From VGLO01 sp964599285 (GTDB taxonomy: Bacteria > Patescibacteriota > Minisyncoccia > Minisyncoccales > Staskawiczbacteraceae), in NCBI GenBank assembly GCA_964599285.1, contig CAZREI010000008.1, forward strand, positions 1 to 45,020: a stretch of DNA of 45,020 nt, in the 5' to 3' direction. The notes beneath the pieces are model-generated. The model did not search any database and was not told where the DNA came from. It was given only the letters and a program-made list of their open reading frames with translations. Shown here piece by piece: positions 8,217 through 15,546 of the stretch. Position 1 is the first letter of the stretch; every line of letters starts with the position of its first letter. Position numbers and translations under genes: made by a program.

Positions 8217-9161
8217 ATGGAAAAAAATTATTCAAGCGTATTGTGGAAATTCACCATTCTTTATTTTATTGTCGCGCTGATCGTCTATGGTTTTATTTAC
8301 TTTTTCTTTTGGCAAGGCGGGGGATATACCGCGCAAAGCCCGAACCAATACCAAAATACCTATAATACCCAAACTACGCCGACGGTTAAAAGTGATAGCG
8401 GCTTAACAGCTAGCACTGCTGAACTTGACAGCGTCAACGTCAACCAGCTTGACGCGGGCTTAAACCAAAACACGGCTGACTCCACTTCTTTTGCTCCGCG
8501 CGTCAAAGTAAAAGAGGGAACCAGCACCAACTGGTCCGGATACGCCACCCTCACTAATCTTGCCCACCCGCAAAGCAATGCGGTAAGCGACGTAAAGGGA
8601 AGCTGGGTTGTGCCGGCCGTCACCTGCAGCGCTACCAACACCTATTCTTCAGCCTGGGTTGGCATTGACGGCTACAGCGACAACACCGTGGAACAAACCG
8701 GCACCGAACACGATTGCATCGGCGGCGCGCCAAGTTACTATGCTTGGTATGAAATGTATCCCAAGTTTGCGTTCAAGGTGAGCCTTGCGGTCCACGCGGG
8801 CGATACCATTAACGCGGAAGTCAAATATATTTCCGGCAATAAATTCCAGCTGACGCTGGTCAATGCCACCACCGGCAGAACCTTTACCACCATTCAAAGC
8901 GCCCGAGCTTCGCGCCAATCGGCTGAATGGGTGATGGAAGCTCCGTGGAGCGGGGGAGTGTTGCCGCTGGCAAACTTTGGCACGGTCAACTTTACCAATA
9001 GCCAGGCCACCATCAACGGAATCACCGGTGGTATCAACAATCCTTTGTGGCAAAACGACCCGATTACCATGGTTAATGGAAGCAACAATCCAAAAGCTAC
9101 GCCATCGTCCCTGTCACCTGATGGATCCAGTTTTTCCGTGCAGTGGAATAGCAGTAATTAA
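8217..9161 (+). CDS. G1-family (glutamic) peptidase, membrane-anchored
   Basis: The 314-aa product has an N-terminal transmembrane helix (about residues 10-32), a Gln/Thr/Ser linker to about residue 100, and then a peptidase G1 (eqolisin) domain. Family motifs are visible in order: NWSGY (105-109), GSWVVP (128-133), SAWVGIDG (145-152), EQTGTE (159-164), APSYYAWYEMYP (171-182) and SAEWVMEAP (235-243). Gln160 fits the catalytic Gln, and a Glu in AEWVMEAP fits the catalytic Glu. The family cleaves proteins at acidic pH, typically outside the cell. The start is preceded by GGAGAG (8201-8206), and the gene is probably co-transcribed with the one at 7597. It may process or turn over the surface proteins of this island, or degrade host or environmental protein. 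Confidence 0.88.
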   Translation: MEKNYSSVLWKFTILYFIVALIVYGFIYFFFWQGGGYTAQSPNQYQNTYNTQTTPTVKSDSGLTASTAELDSVNVNQLDAGLNQNTADSTSFAPRVKVKEGTSTNWSGYATLTNLAHPQSNAVSDVKGSWVVPAVTCSATNTYSSAWVGIDGYSDNTVEQTGTEHDCIGGAPSYYAWYEMYPKFAFKVSLAVHAGDTINAEVKYISGNKFQLTLVNATTGRTFTTIQSARASRQSAEWVMEAPWSGGVLPLANFGTVNFTNSQATINGITGGINNPLWQNDPITMVNGSNNPKATPSSLSPDGSSFSVQWNSSN

Positions 9162-9180
9162 ATCTGCAATCTTAGAAATA

Positions 9181-9211
9181 AAAAGAGACTTTTTTAAAGT
9201 CTCTTTTTTTG
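9181..9211 (+). terminator. Rho-independent terminator after the G1 peptidase
   Basis: AAAGAGACTT pairs with AAGTCTCTTT and is followed by a T run. It closes the surface-protein region. Confidence 0.88.
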
Positions 9212-9249
9212 TGTATTTTCCCCGGTGGCGAGGCCATGTACATAAACCA

Positions 9250-9278
9250 TTGACTTAAGTCTGGTTATGTGATACCAT
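9250..9278 (+). promoter_or_regulatory. Promoter of the lipoprotein gene
   Basis: TTGACT (9250-9255) and TACCAT (9273-9278) are 17 bp apart. The leader of about 80 nt contains GAACATTGAAA (9287-9297), also present in the leader of the gene at 13351, and a small GGGCG/CGCCC hairpin. Confidence 0.6.
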
Positions 9279-9361
9279 GATAACCGGAACATTGAAAGGC
9301 GTTTTGGGCGTGTCGCCCGATTCAATATGGATCAGTTAAGTTCAAAAGGGAGGATTGACTC

Positions 9362-9982
9362 ATGCGTTGTTCGTTTTTGTTCGTTGGCTTGGTGCTGGTT
9401 TTTGCAACTGGTTGCAGTGAGCCAAAAGCCACTGAAACCACCGAGAAAAAAACTGAAGTGATTCATCAACTCACTCAATCCCAGCTCGATGGTTTGCTGG
9501 CAGCGGTTCGCCAGGAAGCTACGGTAAGCTTTGAAAAAGCTAAAAATGATTTATTGCGAGATGTTGCCCAACGGGAGGCTGTTGCCACCGCCGCTGCGAA
9601 AGACTTGTTTGCCAAGGCGGAAGCGGCGAGAGATGCTCAGTCAAAGCTTGATGAGAAATTCCGTGGACTGAAAAGCGAGTTGGATGAGAAACTGGGCACG
9701 ACCGTTAACAATTTCTTCAAAAGTTCTGAGGTGCCCGGCACAACTTGGGAGGTTTTCTGGGATGCGAAGGAGAAATTCGAAAAACAGAGAAATAAGTTTC
9801 ACAAGGAACGCGACGAATTCGAAAAGTATCGCGGCGCGTATAAGACCATTGTGGAACTGATACGCGAACAGCAAAAATTGCGTATGGGTTCGGCTAATCG
9901 TCCTGCAGGTTGGGACGAGAAGGCAAAATACCAGCGGCTGGAAAAGAGGATTGATGAAATTGTTTCCACCTTGCCGCCGTAA
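9362..9982 (+). CDS. Coiled-coil lipoprotein of unknown function
   Basis: The 206-aa product has a lipoprotein signal (LVFATGC), so Cys19 would be lipidated. The rest is charged and helical, rich in Ala, Glu and Lys (for example AVRQEATVSFEKAKNDLL and AKEKFEKQRNKFHKERDEF). This suggests a coiled coil on the outer face of the membrane. A strong Shine-Dalgarno (GGGAGG, about 9350) fixes the start. It has its own promoter and terminator, unlike most housekeeping genes here. No enzymatic motif is visible. Confidence 0.82.
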   Translation: MRCSFLFVGLVLVFATGCSEPKATETTEKKTEVIHQLTQSQLDGLLAAVRQEATVSFEKAKNDLLRDVAQREAVATAAAKDLFAKAEAARDAQSKLDEKFRGLKSELDEKLGTTVNNFFKSSEVPGTTWEVFWDAKEKFEKQRNKFHKERDEFEKYRGAYKTIVELIREQQKLRMGSANRPAGWDEKAKYQRLEKRIDEIVSTLPP

Positions 9983-9997
9983 CGACTCACAGGCTCC

Positions 9998-10026
9998 GCA
10001 GAAGTTTCTGATGGAACTTTTCTGCG
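9998..10026. repeat. Hairpin after the lipoprotein gene
   Basis: GCAGAAGTTTC and GGAACTTTTCTGC form a stem around TGAT. No T run follows; the true terminator lies just downstream. Confidence 0.5.
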
Positions 10027-10030
10027 AGCA

Positions 10031-10087
10031 ACCGCCGTACTCCAAATTTAGAACCTTCTAAATCTGGAGTACGGCGGAATTTTTTTG
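10031..10087 (+). terminator. Strong terminator of the lipoprotein gene
   Basis: CCGCCGTACTCCA pairs with TGGAGTACGGCGG, and AATTTAGAA/TTCTAAAT extends the stem. A run of seven T follows. Confidence 0.9.
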
Positions 10088-10132
10088 AAAACAGATCAAA
10101 AATATTTTACGCTGTTCAAAAATCACTATCGT

Positions 10133-10219
10133 CGTCATTGCAAGTGCCGGCCCGCAAGCCGGACACGCGGCAATCCAGGTGTTGTTAAAAAGATTGCTTT
10201 GATGCGTCTCGCAATGACG
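10133..10219. repeat. GTCATTGCGAG palindrome, copy 2
   Basis: Begins CGTCATTGCAAG, contains an inner stem CCGGC/GCCGG, GCGGCAATCCAGG and AAGATTGCTTTG, and ends CTCGCAATGACG. It fills the spacer between the lipoprotein terminator and the tRNA promoter. Confidence 0.85.
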
Positions 10220-10255
10220 GAAGGCGGAGTGGTTATAAAGCAGCAAAAAATATTT

Positions 10256-10284
10256 TTGACAAGAGTGTAAAATTTATATAGTAT
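10256..10284 (+). promoter_or_regulatory. Promoter of tRNA-Trp
   Basis: TTGACA (10256-10261) and TAGTAT (10279-10284) are 17 bp apart, ending 9 bp before the tRNA. Confidence 0.7.
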
Positions 10285-10293
10285 TTACTCATT

Positions 10294-10367
10294 GGGGGTG
10301 TGGTTCAATGGTAGAATAAAGGTCTCCAAAACCTTTGATTGGGGTTCGATTCCCTACACCCCCGCCA
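10294..10367 (+). tRNA. trnW: tRNA-Trp (CCA anticodon)
   Basis: The acceptor arms GGGGGTG and CACCCCC pair. The anticodon stem AAGGT/ACCTT encloses CTCCAAA, giving anticodon CCA. The T arm contains GGTTCGATTCC. Discriminator G and CCA (10365-10367) are encoded. A hairpin with arms GCAGTCG/CGACTGC follows. Confidence 0.95.
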
Positions 10368-10434
10368 GGCAGTCGTAACTTTTATTGTGCGACTGCTTAT
10401 TCTCACGAATAAGCAATCTTTATCAACAGACTTT

Positions 10435-11439
10435 ATGAATTTCAAAACTAAGGCAACATTATTAATAGTTCTATTTTTTGGCATAGCCGCGGTTTTTTTG
10501 TGGCAGGTTTATGTTCCCAGGAATTCAGGAGAGACTACCGCAATGGTCTATACTATTCAAAAGGGGATGAGCCAAAGTACTATTGCCCGCGATTTGCAAA
10601 ACCAGGGAATCATTACCAGCAACTGGGTCTTTGGCGCCTACGCTTTGCTGACCGGTAAGTATAAATCTTTGCAAGCCGGCAGTTACTATGTTTCCCCGTC
10701 AATGTCGGTAGCTGGCATCGTGGACGCTTTTTCATCGGGCAAGGCTATCACCAACAAGCTGACCATTATTCCCGGGTGGGACATCGGCGATCTTTTGCAA
10801 TACCTTGATAAAAAAGGCTGGTATTCAAAAAAAGATTTGACTCAAGTTTTAGCGTCAGATTTTGCCCAGCGTTTTTCCGTACTAAAAAACCGACCCAAAC
10901 GCGCGACGCTGGAAGGTTACTTGTTTCCCGACACCTACCAAATTTCTCCGGGTCAGACGCCGCAAATGTTGGTCACCGGTATTCTTGCAAACTTTGACAA
11001 AAAACTAACGCCGGATTTGCGCCAAGAAATCGCCCGCCAGAAAAAATCTGTGTACCAAATTATTACCATGGCATCTATTTTAGAAAAAGAAGTCAAAACG
11101 CCCGAGGACAAAAAAATCGTAGCCGGAATTTTGTGGAAGCGCATCGCCAACGGCATGCCCCTGCAAACCGATTCCACCATCAACTACATCACCGGCAAAA
11201 GCAACCGCTCATCGCTAATCAAAGACACGGCCATAGACTCGCCTTACAATACTTACAAATACGCAGGCCTACCCGCTGGGCCCATCTGCAACCCGGGCAT
11301 GGACAGTATCCTGGCAGCCATCTATCCGCAAAAAAGCGCGTACTGGTATTATTTGTCAGCCGATGGTTCAGGTAAAACCATTTTTAGCAAAACATTGGAA
11401 GAACACAACACCGCCATCGCCAAGTACCTAAAATCTTGA
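10435..11439 (+). CDS. mltG: Endolytic murein transglycosylase MltG
   Basis: 334 aa. ATG 10435 is chosen because a farther-upstream start would lie inside the tRNA. One N-terminal transmembrane helix (about residues 8-24) anchors an extracytoplasmic YceG domain. A LysM-like region (MVYTIQKGMSQSTIARDL) precedes the catalytic domain with LEGYLFPDTY, ASILEKEV, LQTDSTINY and GLPAGPICNPG. The Glu in ASILEKEV matches the catalytic glutamate of MltG. The enzyme cuts nascent glycan strands to terminate peptidoglycan polymerisation. Length and motifs are typical. It follows tRNA-Trp and may be read from the same promoter. Confidence 0.95.
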   Translation: MNFKTKATLLIVLFFGIAAVFLWQVYVPRNSGETTAMVYTIQKGMSQSTIARDLQNQGIITSNWVFGAYALLTGKYKSLQAGSYYVSPSMSVAGIVDAFSSGKAITNKLTIIPGWDIGDLLQYLDKKGWYSKKDLTQVLASDFAQRFSVLKNRPKRATLEGYLFPDTYQISPGQTPQMLVTGILANFDKKLTPDLRQEIARQKKSVYQIITMASILEKEVKTPEDKKIVAGILWKRIANGMPLQTDSTINYITGKSNRSSLIKDTAIDSPYNTYKYAGLPAGPICNPGMDSILAAIYPQKSAYWYYLSADGSGKTIFSKTLEEHNTAIAKYLKS

Positions 11440-11464
11440 TGTAGTTCTGCAACTACTTCACCCT

Positions 11465-11537
11465 CGTCATTGCGAGCCGCAGCGTGGCAATCCAGCGTTT
11501 TAAGAAAAAGATTGCTTCGGTGTTTCTCGCAATGACG
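11465..11537. repeat. GTCATTGCGAG palindrome, copy 3
   Basis: CGTCATTGCGAGCCGC, GTGGCAATCCAG, then AAGATTGCTTCGG and CTCGCAATGACG. It is the cleanest full-length copy and lies between mltG and the L10 leader promoter. Confidence 0.88.
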
Positions 11538-11559
11538 GTGGAAGTGGTTCCTGCAAATC

Positions 11560-11588
11560 TTGACAATTGCTGTTCTATAGACTAAGAT
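11560..11588 (+). promoter_or_regulatory. Promoter of the rplJ-rplL operon
   Basis: TTGACA (11560-11565) and TAAGAT (11583-11588) are 17 bp apart. The L10 leader begins immediately downstream. Confidence 0.75.
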
Positions 11589-11594
11589 AACCCC

Positions 11595-11717
11595 ATAAGC
11601 CGCAGACAGTGGGTACCGAAAGGGTAAACTCCCATCGAGGCAATATAAATTGATATCCATTAATATTTTGGATATTGATGTTCATTGTTTTGTCTGCTGG
11701 TCGCAGGCTTTTTGTTT
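11595..11717 (+). ncRNA. Ribosomal protein L10 leader (cis-regulatory RNA)
   Basis: AAGCCGCAGACAGTGGGTACC starts the element and TGTCTGCTGGTCGCAGGCTT ends it; the two pair as the long basal stem. CCCATCGAGG lies between, matching the conserved interior of the L10 leader family, and the 3' arm is followed by TTTTT. Binding of the L10-L12 complex to this leader in other bacteria represses the operon. The T run suggests control by attenuation as well. Confidence 0.85.
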
Positions 11718-11721
11718 AAAA

Positions 11722-11817
11722 TGTGATACCAATTATACGAATGCGCATACCAATAATACCAATACGAAAACGTTATTAGTATCATTGGCATGAGATTAGT
11801 ATATTAGTATCGCATTC
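11722..11817. repeat. Junction palindrome upstream of rplJ
   Basis: The left arm words GATACCAATTATAC and CATACCAATAATACC mirror ATTAGTATCATTGGCATG and ATTAGTATATTAGTATCGCA on the right. The centre is GAAAACGTTATT. The right arm ends 5 bp before the rplJ ATG, and no Shine-Dalgarno is visible. Confidence 0.75.
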
Positions 11818-11822
11818 AGTTT

Positions 11823-12326
11823 ATGGCTTTAACAAAACAACAAAAGCAAAAATCGTTAGCTGATTTAAAGGCCAATATTGCCAAGCAAAAGTCCATGATT
11901 TTTGCCGATTTTTCCAAGGTAAATTCCAAGGATTTATTCAGCTTGCGAAAGCAATTAAAAGAAGCGGGATGCCAGTTAAAAATTGCTAAAAAAACGCTCA
12001 TCCGCATTGCCTTTGGCCAATCAAATATTTCTTTTTGGAACAAAATCAAAAGCAGTGTTCCGGGGCAATTAGCCGTTATCTTTGGCATTGAAGATGAAAT
12101 AGCACCGGCCAGGATTGCCAACAAATTTTCCAAAACCAGCGAAAACTTCAAACTGCTGGGAGGAATTTTTGAGGGCAAATTCATTGATAGGGAGAAAGCG
12201 CTGGTGCTGGCCAATTTGCCAACGCGAGACGAACTATTGGGCAGGCTGCTGGGATCTATTTCAAGTTCCATGACCGGCTTTGTACGAGTTTTAGATAAAA
12301 TTAGAGAAAATAAAGTAGCGAATTAG
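11823..12326 (+). CDS. rplJ: 50S ribosomal protein L10
   Basis: 167 aa, the usual size. The N-terminal rRNA-binding region has the family pattern (LADLKANIAKQKSMIFADFS, then LRKQLKEAGCQLKIAKKTL). The C-terminal helix (residues about 130-167) would bind L7/L12 dimers. L10 forms the base of the ribosomal stalk. It is preceded by an L10 leader and followed by rplL, the conserved order. Confidence 0.95.
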   Translation: MALTKQQKQKSLADLKANIAKQKSMIFADFSKVNSKDLFSLRKQLKEAGCQLKIAKKTLIRIAFGQSNISFWNKIKSSVPGQLAVIFGIEDEIAPARIANKFSKTSENFKLLGGIFEGKFIDREKALVLANLPTRDELLGRLLGSISSSMTGFVRVLDKIRENKVAN

Positions 12327-12538
12327 TCTAATTAACCTAATTATACTAATTGACCTAATCAAATCCTAAATCCTAATGCCAGAAGTTTTAGAAATTTGAG
12401 CATTAGACATTATTTAGAATAATAGAAATAGGATTTATATAATGCGTCGTTCGGTCAGCACATGAAACTGCGGTTTCCTGCGCCTCCCTTCACTAGCATT
12501 ATTAGAGCAATTAGAATAATTAGAATAATTCATAATCA
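12319..12538. repeat. Junction palindrome between rplJ and rplL
   Basis: Words of the type TAATTAGTCTAATT and CTAATTATACTAATT at 12320-12360 mirror AGCAATTAGAATAATTAG at 12505-12530. A small hairpin TGAAACTGCGGTTTC sits inside. The left arm includes the stop codon of rplJ and the right arm ends at the rplL start. Confidence 0.65.
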
Positions 12539-12539
12539 A

Positions 12540-12941
12540 ATGTCAGAAGAAGCAACAAAAATAGAAATACCAGAGAAATTCAAGGATCTGGTAAATAAAG
12601 TTGAACAGATGTCAATTGTGGAATTGGCGGAATTGGTAAAAGTGCTGGAAGGTAAGTTTGGTGTTTCGGCCGCCGCTCCGGTTGCCGTGGCTGCCGCCGC
12701 CGGGCCAGCCGAAGAAGCAAAAACTTCATTTAATGTTGAGTTAAAAGAAGTTGGCGCGCAAAAAATTGAGGTCATCAAAGTGGTTCGCGACATCACCGCC
12801 AAAGGATTGAAAGAGTCCAAAGATTTGGTTGACGCCGCCGCCACCGGTCCACAAATGGTAAAAGAGGGAGTGAAGAAAGAAGAAGCCGAAGAAATTAAAA
12901 AGAAATTTGAAGCGGCAGGGGCCAAAGTAGAAATCAAATAA
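12540..12941 (+). CDS. rplL: 50S ribosomal protein L7/L12
   Basis: 133 aa. ATG 12540 gives the standard N-terminus; an earlier in-frame start would encode the spacer repeat. The N-terminal dimerisation region (VEQMSIVELAELVKVLEGKF) is followed by an Ala-rich hinge. The C-terminal domain has KIEVIKVVRDITAKGLKESK and ATGPQMVKEGVKKEEAEEI. It forms the mobile stalk that recruits translation factors. Confidence 0.95.
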   Translation: MSEEATKIEIPEKFKDLVNKVEQMSIVELAELVKVLEGKFGVSAAAPVAVAAAAGPAEEAKTSFNVELKEVGAQKIEVIKVVRDITAKGLKESKDLVDAAATGPQMVKEGVKKEEAEEIKKKFEAAGAKVEIK

Positions 12942-12987
12942 CTATTTGATTTCTACCTACCGCGGAACCACGCGGAAATTTAAAATG

Positions 12988-13030
12988 AAAAGCGGCGACG
13001 GGCAAAAAGCCCGTCGCCGCTTTCGTTTTG
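12988..13030 (+). terminator. Terminator of the rplJ-rplL operon
   Basis: AAAGCGGCGACGGGC pairs with GCCCGTCGCCGCTTT around AAAAA. TTTCGTTTTG follows. Confidence 0.88.
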
Positions 13031-13043
13031 TCATTGCCAATTT

Positions 13044-13085
13044 GATATAGAGTAAAAAAGAAACGTTTCCTTTTTACTCTATATC
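13044..13085. repeat. Long hairpin after the rplL terminator
   Basis: GATATAGAGTAAAAAAG pairs with CTTTTTACTCTATATC around AAACGTTTC. The function is unknown. Confidence 0.7.
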
Positions 13086-13106
13086 AGAAAAAGTAGTAAT
13101 TCTACT

Positions 13107-13197
13107 CGTCATTGCGAGTCACGGCGCGGTCCCGATAGCGCGACCATCAGGGATCCCGTATGTCCCGATAAAAATCGAGACATTGGGACAATCCAGA
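13107..13197. repeat. GTCATTGCGAG palindrome, copy 4, interrupted
   Basis: It begins CGTCATTGCGAGTCACGG and ends GGGACAATCCAGAG. The middle holds two other small hairpins (GGTCCCGATAGCGCGACC-like and TCCCGATAAAAATCGAGA), as if further palindromes had inserted into it. Confidence 0.65.
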
Positions 13198-13227
13198 GAG
13201 TATGCTTATTGTGCGACAGTGGGGGTA

Positions 13228-13257
13228 TTGACAAGATTGCTTTGTATATGTTACAAT
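13228..13257 (+). promoter_or_regulatory. Promoter of the gene at 13351
   Basis: TTGACA (13228-13233) and TACAAT (13252-13257) are 18 bp apart. The leader carries GAACATTGAAA (13271-13281), as in the lipoprotein leader at 9287, plus small GC-rich stems. Confidence 0.75.
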
Positions 13258-13350
13258 GAAAACGTAAGCTGAACATTGAAATTCGCCCTATTTTCGGGGC
13301 ACGGCCAATGGTAAGGCCGAATCTCTTTACTCTTGAAAGGAGTAATTACC

Positions 13351-13866
13351 ATGACAATGGCACTGTCTAACGTTGGCCACAGTACCAAGGAAGAGATGCT
13401 CGAGGACGTGGCTGAAATTAGCCTTCGCCGTACCGTTTTCGTGGTCGTGGCCACCTACTTGGCCCACAAGTACCCCGAACGGTTCGGCGCCATCGAGTTG
13501 CTCAAGATGGCAGCTCGGGAAGGTATGGGGTGGAATTCGAATCAGTACACCCCAGAGCCGATCACCATCACGGAGGACGGTGAAAAGTCGTATCAGGCAG
13601 AGGCGGAGGTCTACTGCCCCTGCATCAGCGTCAATCTCCAACTTCGGGCGAAACTGGAATACAATGACCAGCCCGAAAACGCAGAGGATGACGACCAAGA
13701 TCCGGTCATCGATGAGGTTCGCCTCGTTTCGGTGAGTGTCTGGTACGGAAGTCGGGAAATGGTTATCGAGGAAGGAATCCTCGAGCAGAGCATCAACGCT
13801 CTCTGCAACGCCGAAGCCTTCCCGATCGACATGATGTCGAAAGTCGCCACACTGTGGCAAAGGTAG
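13351..13866 (+). CDS. Unknown acidic cytoplasmic protein
   Basis: 171 aa. ATG 13351 follows a strong Shine-Dalgarno (AAAGGAG, 13336-13342), so the upstream TTG at 13333 is rejected. The protein has a helical N-terminus (KEEMLEDVAEISLRRTVFVV, then YLAHKYPERFGAIELLKMAA). A beta-rich acidic part follows, with alternating strands (YQAEAEVYCPCISVNLQLRA, DEVRLVSVSVWYGS). I recognise no family. Its GC-rich codon use, own promoter and downstream partner differ from the housekeeping genes, which suggests a cassette-type or acquired gene. Confidence 0.8.
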   Translation: MTMALSNVGHSTKEEMLEDVAEISLRRTVFVVVATYLAHKYPERFGAIELLKMAAREGMGWNSNQYTPEPITITEDGEKSYQAEAEVYCPCISVNLQLRAKLEYNDQPENAEDDDQDPVIDEVRLVSVSVWYGSREMVIEEGILEQSINALCNAEAFPIDMMSKVATLWQR

Positions 13867-13907
13867 TGGCAGACCCCCCCCGTTTGGTTTTTTTAGGAGG
13901 ACGACCC

Positions 13908-14036
13908 ATGACAAAGGATTGGCGCCAACCCACCTGGACAGAAAGGCATTGGCCCGCGATTAAGGTCGCGCTGGCCATAATAGGAGGCATTATTCTCTTG
14001 GGCCTATTCATGGCGTTGGAGAAAATGCAAAAATAG
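13908..14036 (+). CDS. Small single-pass membrane protein
   Basis: 42 aa. AGGAGGA at 13895-13901 fixes ATG 13908. A Trp-rich polar N-terminus (KDWRQPTWTERHWPAIK) precedes one transmembrane helix (VALAIIGGIILLGLFMAL). It lies 41 bp after the gene at 13351 and before a shared terminator, so the two are probably one operon. The function is unknown. Confidence 0.7.
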   Translation: MTKDWRQPTWTERHWPAIKVALAIIGGIILLGLFMALEKMQK

Positions 14037-14068
14037 GTTTTGTCTCGGCTTGGGCCAGGCAAAGCACG

Positions 14069-14097
14069 AGCCGTCTTGAAACAGAGACGGCTTTTTC
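14069..14097 (+). terminator. Terminator of the 13351-13908 operon
   Basis: AGCCGTCT pairs with AGACGGCT, followed by TTTTCATT. Confidence 0.85.
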
Positions 14098-14131
14098 ATT
14101 GTTCAATTTTGGGGAAAGGTGGTAAACTGAA

Positions 14132-14287
14132 GGAGTAATCACGAATATACAAATCTAAAATAATATACAAATGTTACGAATATACAAATCCTGGATTACC
14201 GCGCTGCGGCTCGCAATGACGGTGGACGAATTCGTATATTTGTAACATTTGTATATTTGATCGTATTCGTATATTCGTGACTACTCC
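14132..14287. repeat. GGAGTA composite element, copy 1
   Basis: The termini GGAGTAATCACGAATATAC and GTATATTCGTGACTACTCC are inverted repeats. The arms consist of AATATACAAAT-type words. The core holds half of a GTCATTGCGAG palindrome (GGATTACCGCGCTGCGGCTCG, CAATGACG). Closely similar elements lie at 20231-20395 and 36513-36670. It fills the spacer before the gene at 14293. Confidence 0.85.
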
Positions 14288-14292
14288 AATTT

Positions 14293-14658
14293 ATGAAACT
14301 TTACTGGACCGAACATTCCAAAATTAAAATGCGACAGTACGGGCTTTCCAAGAGCAAGTTGATGAATGTGATTTACAAACCGGAACGGAAGGAAAAAGGG
14401 ATTGCCGATGGCACGACAGCGGTCATGCAGACCAGGAAATTATTTTCGTTCGCAAAGGCGGCGGGCAAGGAAGTTGCCTCTGCCAAGGCTTCGGCGCCTA
14501 GAAGAAAAGTTCCTGGAGAAATTTGGTTGATGTATAAAGATGATAAAGATTTGAGAAAAATAATCAGCGCATGGAGATATCCGGGAATTTCAAAACCAGG
14601 AGACGTCATTCCTGTACCACAGGACATCCTTGATGAAATTCTAAATCCGAAATCCTAA
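14293..14658 (+). CDS. Small basic protein of unknown function (possible RelE-fold)
   Basis: The 121-aa product reads LYWTEHSKIKMRQYGLSKSK and LMNVIYKPERKEKGIADGTT, then WLMYKDDKDLRKIISAWRYP. The order of a HSxxKMxxxG helix, strands and a late YP/ISAWRYP strand loosely resembles DUF4258 or RelE-like folds; this is a weak call. Residues 57-73 (AKAAGKEVASAKASAPR) are low-complexity and are encoded by two adjacent small palindromes, so they look like an in-frame repeat insertion. No antitoxin-like partner is visible. No Shine-Dalgarno is seen. Confidence 0.7.
   Translation: MKLYWTEHSKIKMRQYGLSKSKLMNVIYKPERKEKGIADGTTAVMQTRKLFSFAKAAGKEVASAKASAPRRKVPGEIWLMYKDDKDLRKIISAWRYPGISKPGDVIPVPQDILDEILNPKS
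14461..14511. repeat. In-frame palindromic insert in the gene at 14293
   Basis: GGGCAAGGAAGTTGCCT and AGGCTTCGGCGCCT form two consecutive hairpins inside the reading frame. They encode an Ala/Lys-rich segment that breaks the otherwise compact domain. Confidence 0.55.
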
Positions 14659-14733
14659 ACTCTAAACAAATCTCAAATTCTAAATAATAAATCCCAAAAC
14701 GTTTTAGAATTTAGAGTTTAGGATTTAGAGTTT
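14650..14733. repeat. Junction palindrome, TAAACTCTAAA type
   Basis: AAATCCTAAACTCTAAA (14650-14666) is exactly complementary to TTTAGAGTTTAGGATTT (14711-14727). The left arm contains the stop codon of the preceding gene, and the right arm ends 7 bp before the next ATG. Related words occur at 24357-24492 and 42700-42820. Confidence 0.8.
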
Positions 14734-14740
14734 CACATCT

Positions 14741-15061
14741 ATGGATTCAACTAAATCAAACAAAATCATTGGTTATATATTATTGCTGGTGGGCTTGTTG
14801 CTTATCATCTGGCCGCTTTGGCAAAGCTACGCTATTTTTACGGGCCAGAGTTTGCCTCCGGACGTTTTTAAAACCCAGCAGCAAGGCACGCAGGCTGGCC
14901 AACAAAATTCTTTTGACCTGCAAAAGCAAGTGCAAACGGCTTTGCTGAAAATTTTGCCGATAGACAAGTTGTTGGATTTGACTAGCTGGATGATTTTGGC
15001 GTGGGTTTTGATTTTGGGCGGGGGACAGATCGCGGGAATCGGCATCAAAATGTTAAAATAA
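14741..15061 (+). CDS. Small two-helix membrane protein
   Basis: 106 aa. Transmembrane helix one is IIGYILLLVGLLLIIWPLW (about residues 8-27). A polar, Gln-rich loop follows (about 35-70), then helix two (WMILAWVLILGGGQIAGIGI). The loop is probably extracytoplasmic. I recognise no family. It precedes another small membrane protein and the membrane-anchored Clp-like ATPase, so a shared membrane role is possible. Confidence 0.75.
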   Translation: MDSTKSNKIIGYILLLVGLLLIIWPLWQSYAIFTGQSLPPDVFKTQQQGTQAGQQNSFDLQKQVQTALLKILPIDKLLDLTSWMILAWVLILGGGQIAGIGIKMLK

Positions 15062-15151
15062 TGCCAATATACAAATGACGTGCCAATGACGCCAATACGT
15101 AACGTTACGAATTAGCGTCATTGGCGACACATTCGCATTATTGGCATTATA
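15057..15151. repeat. Junction palindrome, TGCCAAT type
   Basis: ATAATGCCAATA mirrors TATTGGCATTAT, TGCCAATGACGC mirrors GCGTCATTGGCG, and the centre is CGTAACGTTACG. The stop codon of the preceding gene lies in the left arm, and the right arm ends 6 bp before the next ATG. Confidence 0.85.
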
Positions 15152-15156
15152 ATCAC

Positions 15157-15546
15157 ATGGAAGCGGTTAAAAAAGAAAATCTTATCACATCATGGTTTGG
15201 GTGGCACTTTGCGACAATGCCTCGGTTTTTGTTTTCGGTTTGGGAAAACTATCTTTGGTTTGGCCTGGAATTTTTTTCTATTCCGCTTTTGTTGGCGACG
15301 CTATTTTCACCATGGAGAAAATATCGCTGGAGTTACCCAAAAGGGTTTAATCCGGTTGAAATGTTAAACACCTTTATTTCCAATATTTTTTCGCGCCTCA
15401 TTGGAGCTTTCTGTCGCCTGGTACTGATTATTCTTGGTATCGTTTGCCAGATTTTTATTGCCATCGCCGGCGTTTTAGTTATTTTGGGTTGGATGTTTTT
15501 GCCATTCATTATTATTGGTCTTTTCATTTTCGCTTATGGAATTTAA
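15157..15546 (+). CDS. Integral membrane protein of unknown function
   Basis: 129 aa. ATG 15157 is chosen because the upstream in-frame extension is encoded by the palindrome. Two or three hydrophobic segments are visible: WFGLEFFSIPLLLATLF (about 32-48), LVLIILGIVCQIFIAIAGVL (about 88-107) and WMFLPFIIIGLFIFAYGI at the end. The motif FSPWRKYRWSYPKGF lies between. Its end overlaps the start of the Clp-like ATPase by 11 bp, so the two are probably translated together and may act together at the membrane. Confidence 0.8.
   Translation: MEAVKKENLITSWFGWHFATMPRFLFSVWENYLWFGLEFFSIPLLLATLFSPWRKYRWSYPKGFNPVEMLNTFISNIFSRLIGAFCRLVLIILGIVCQIFIAIAGVLVILGWMFLPFIIIGLFIFAYGI

Noticed and set aside
14132..14287. 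GGAGTA element as an insertion sequence
   Set aside because: It has inverted ends but encodes no transposase, and none is visible in the window.
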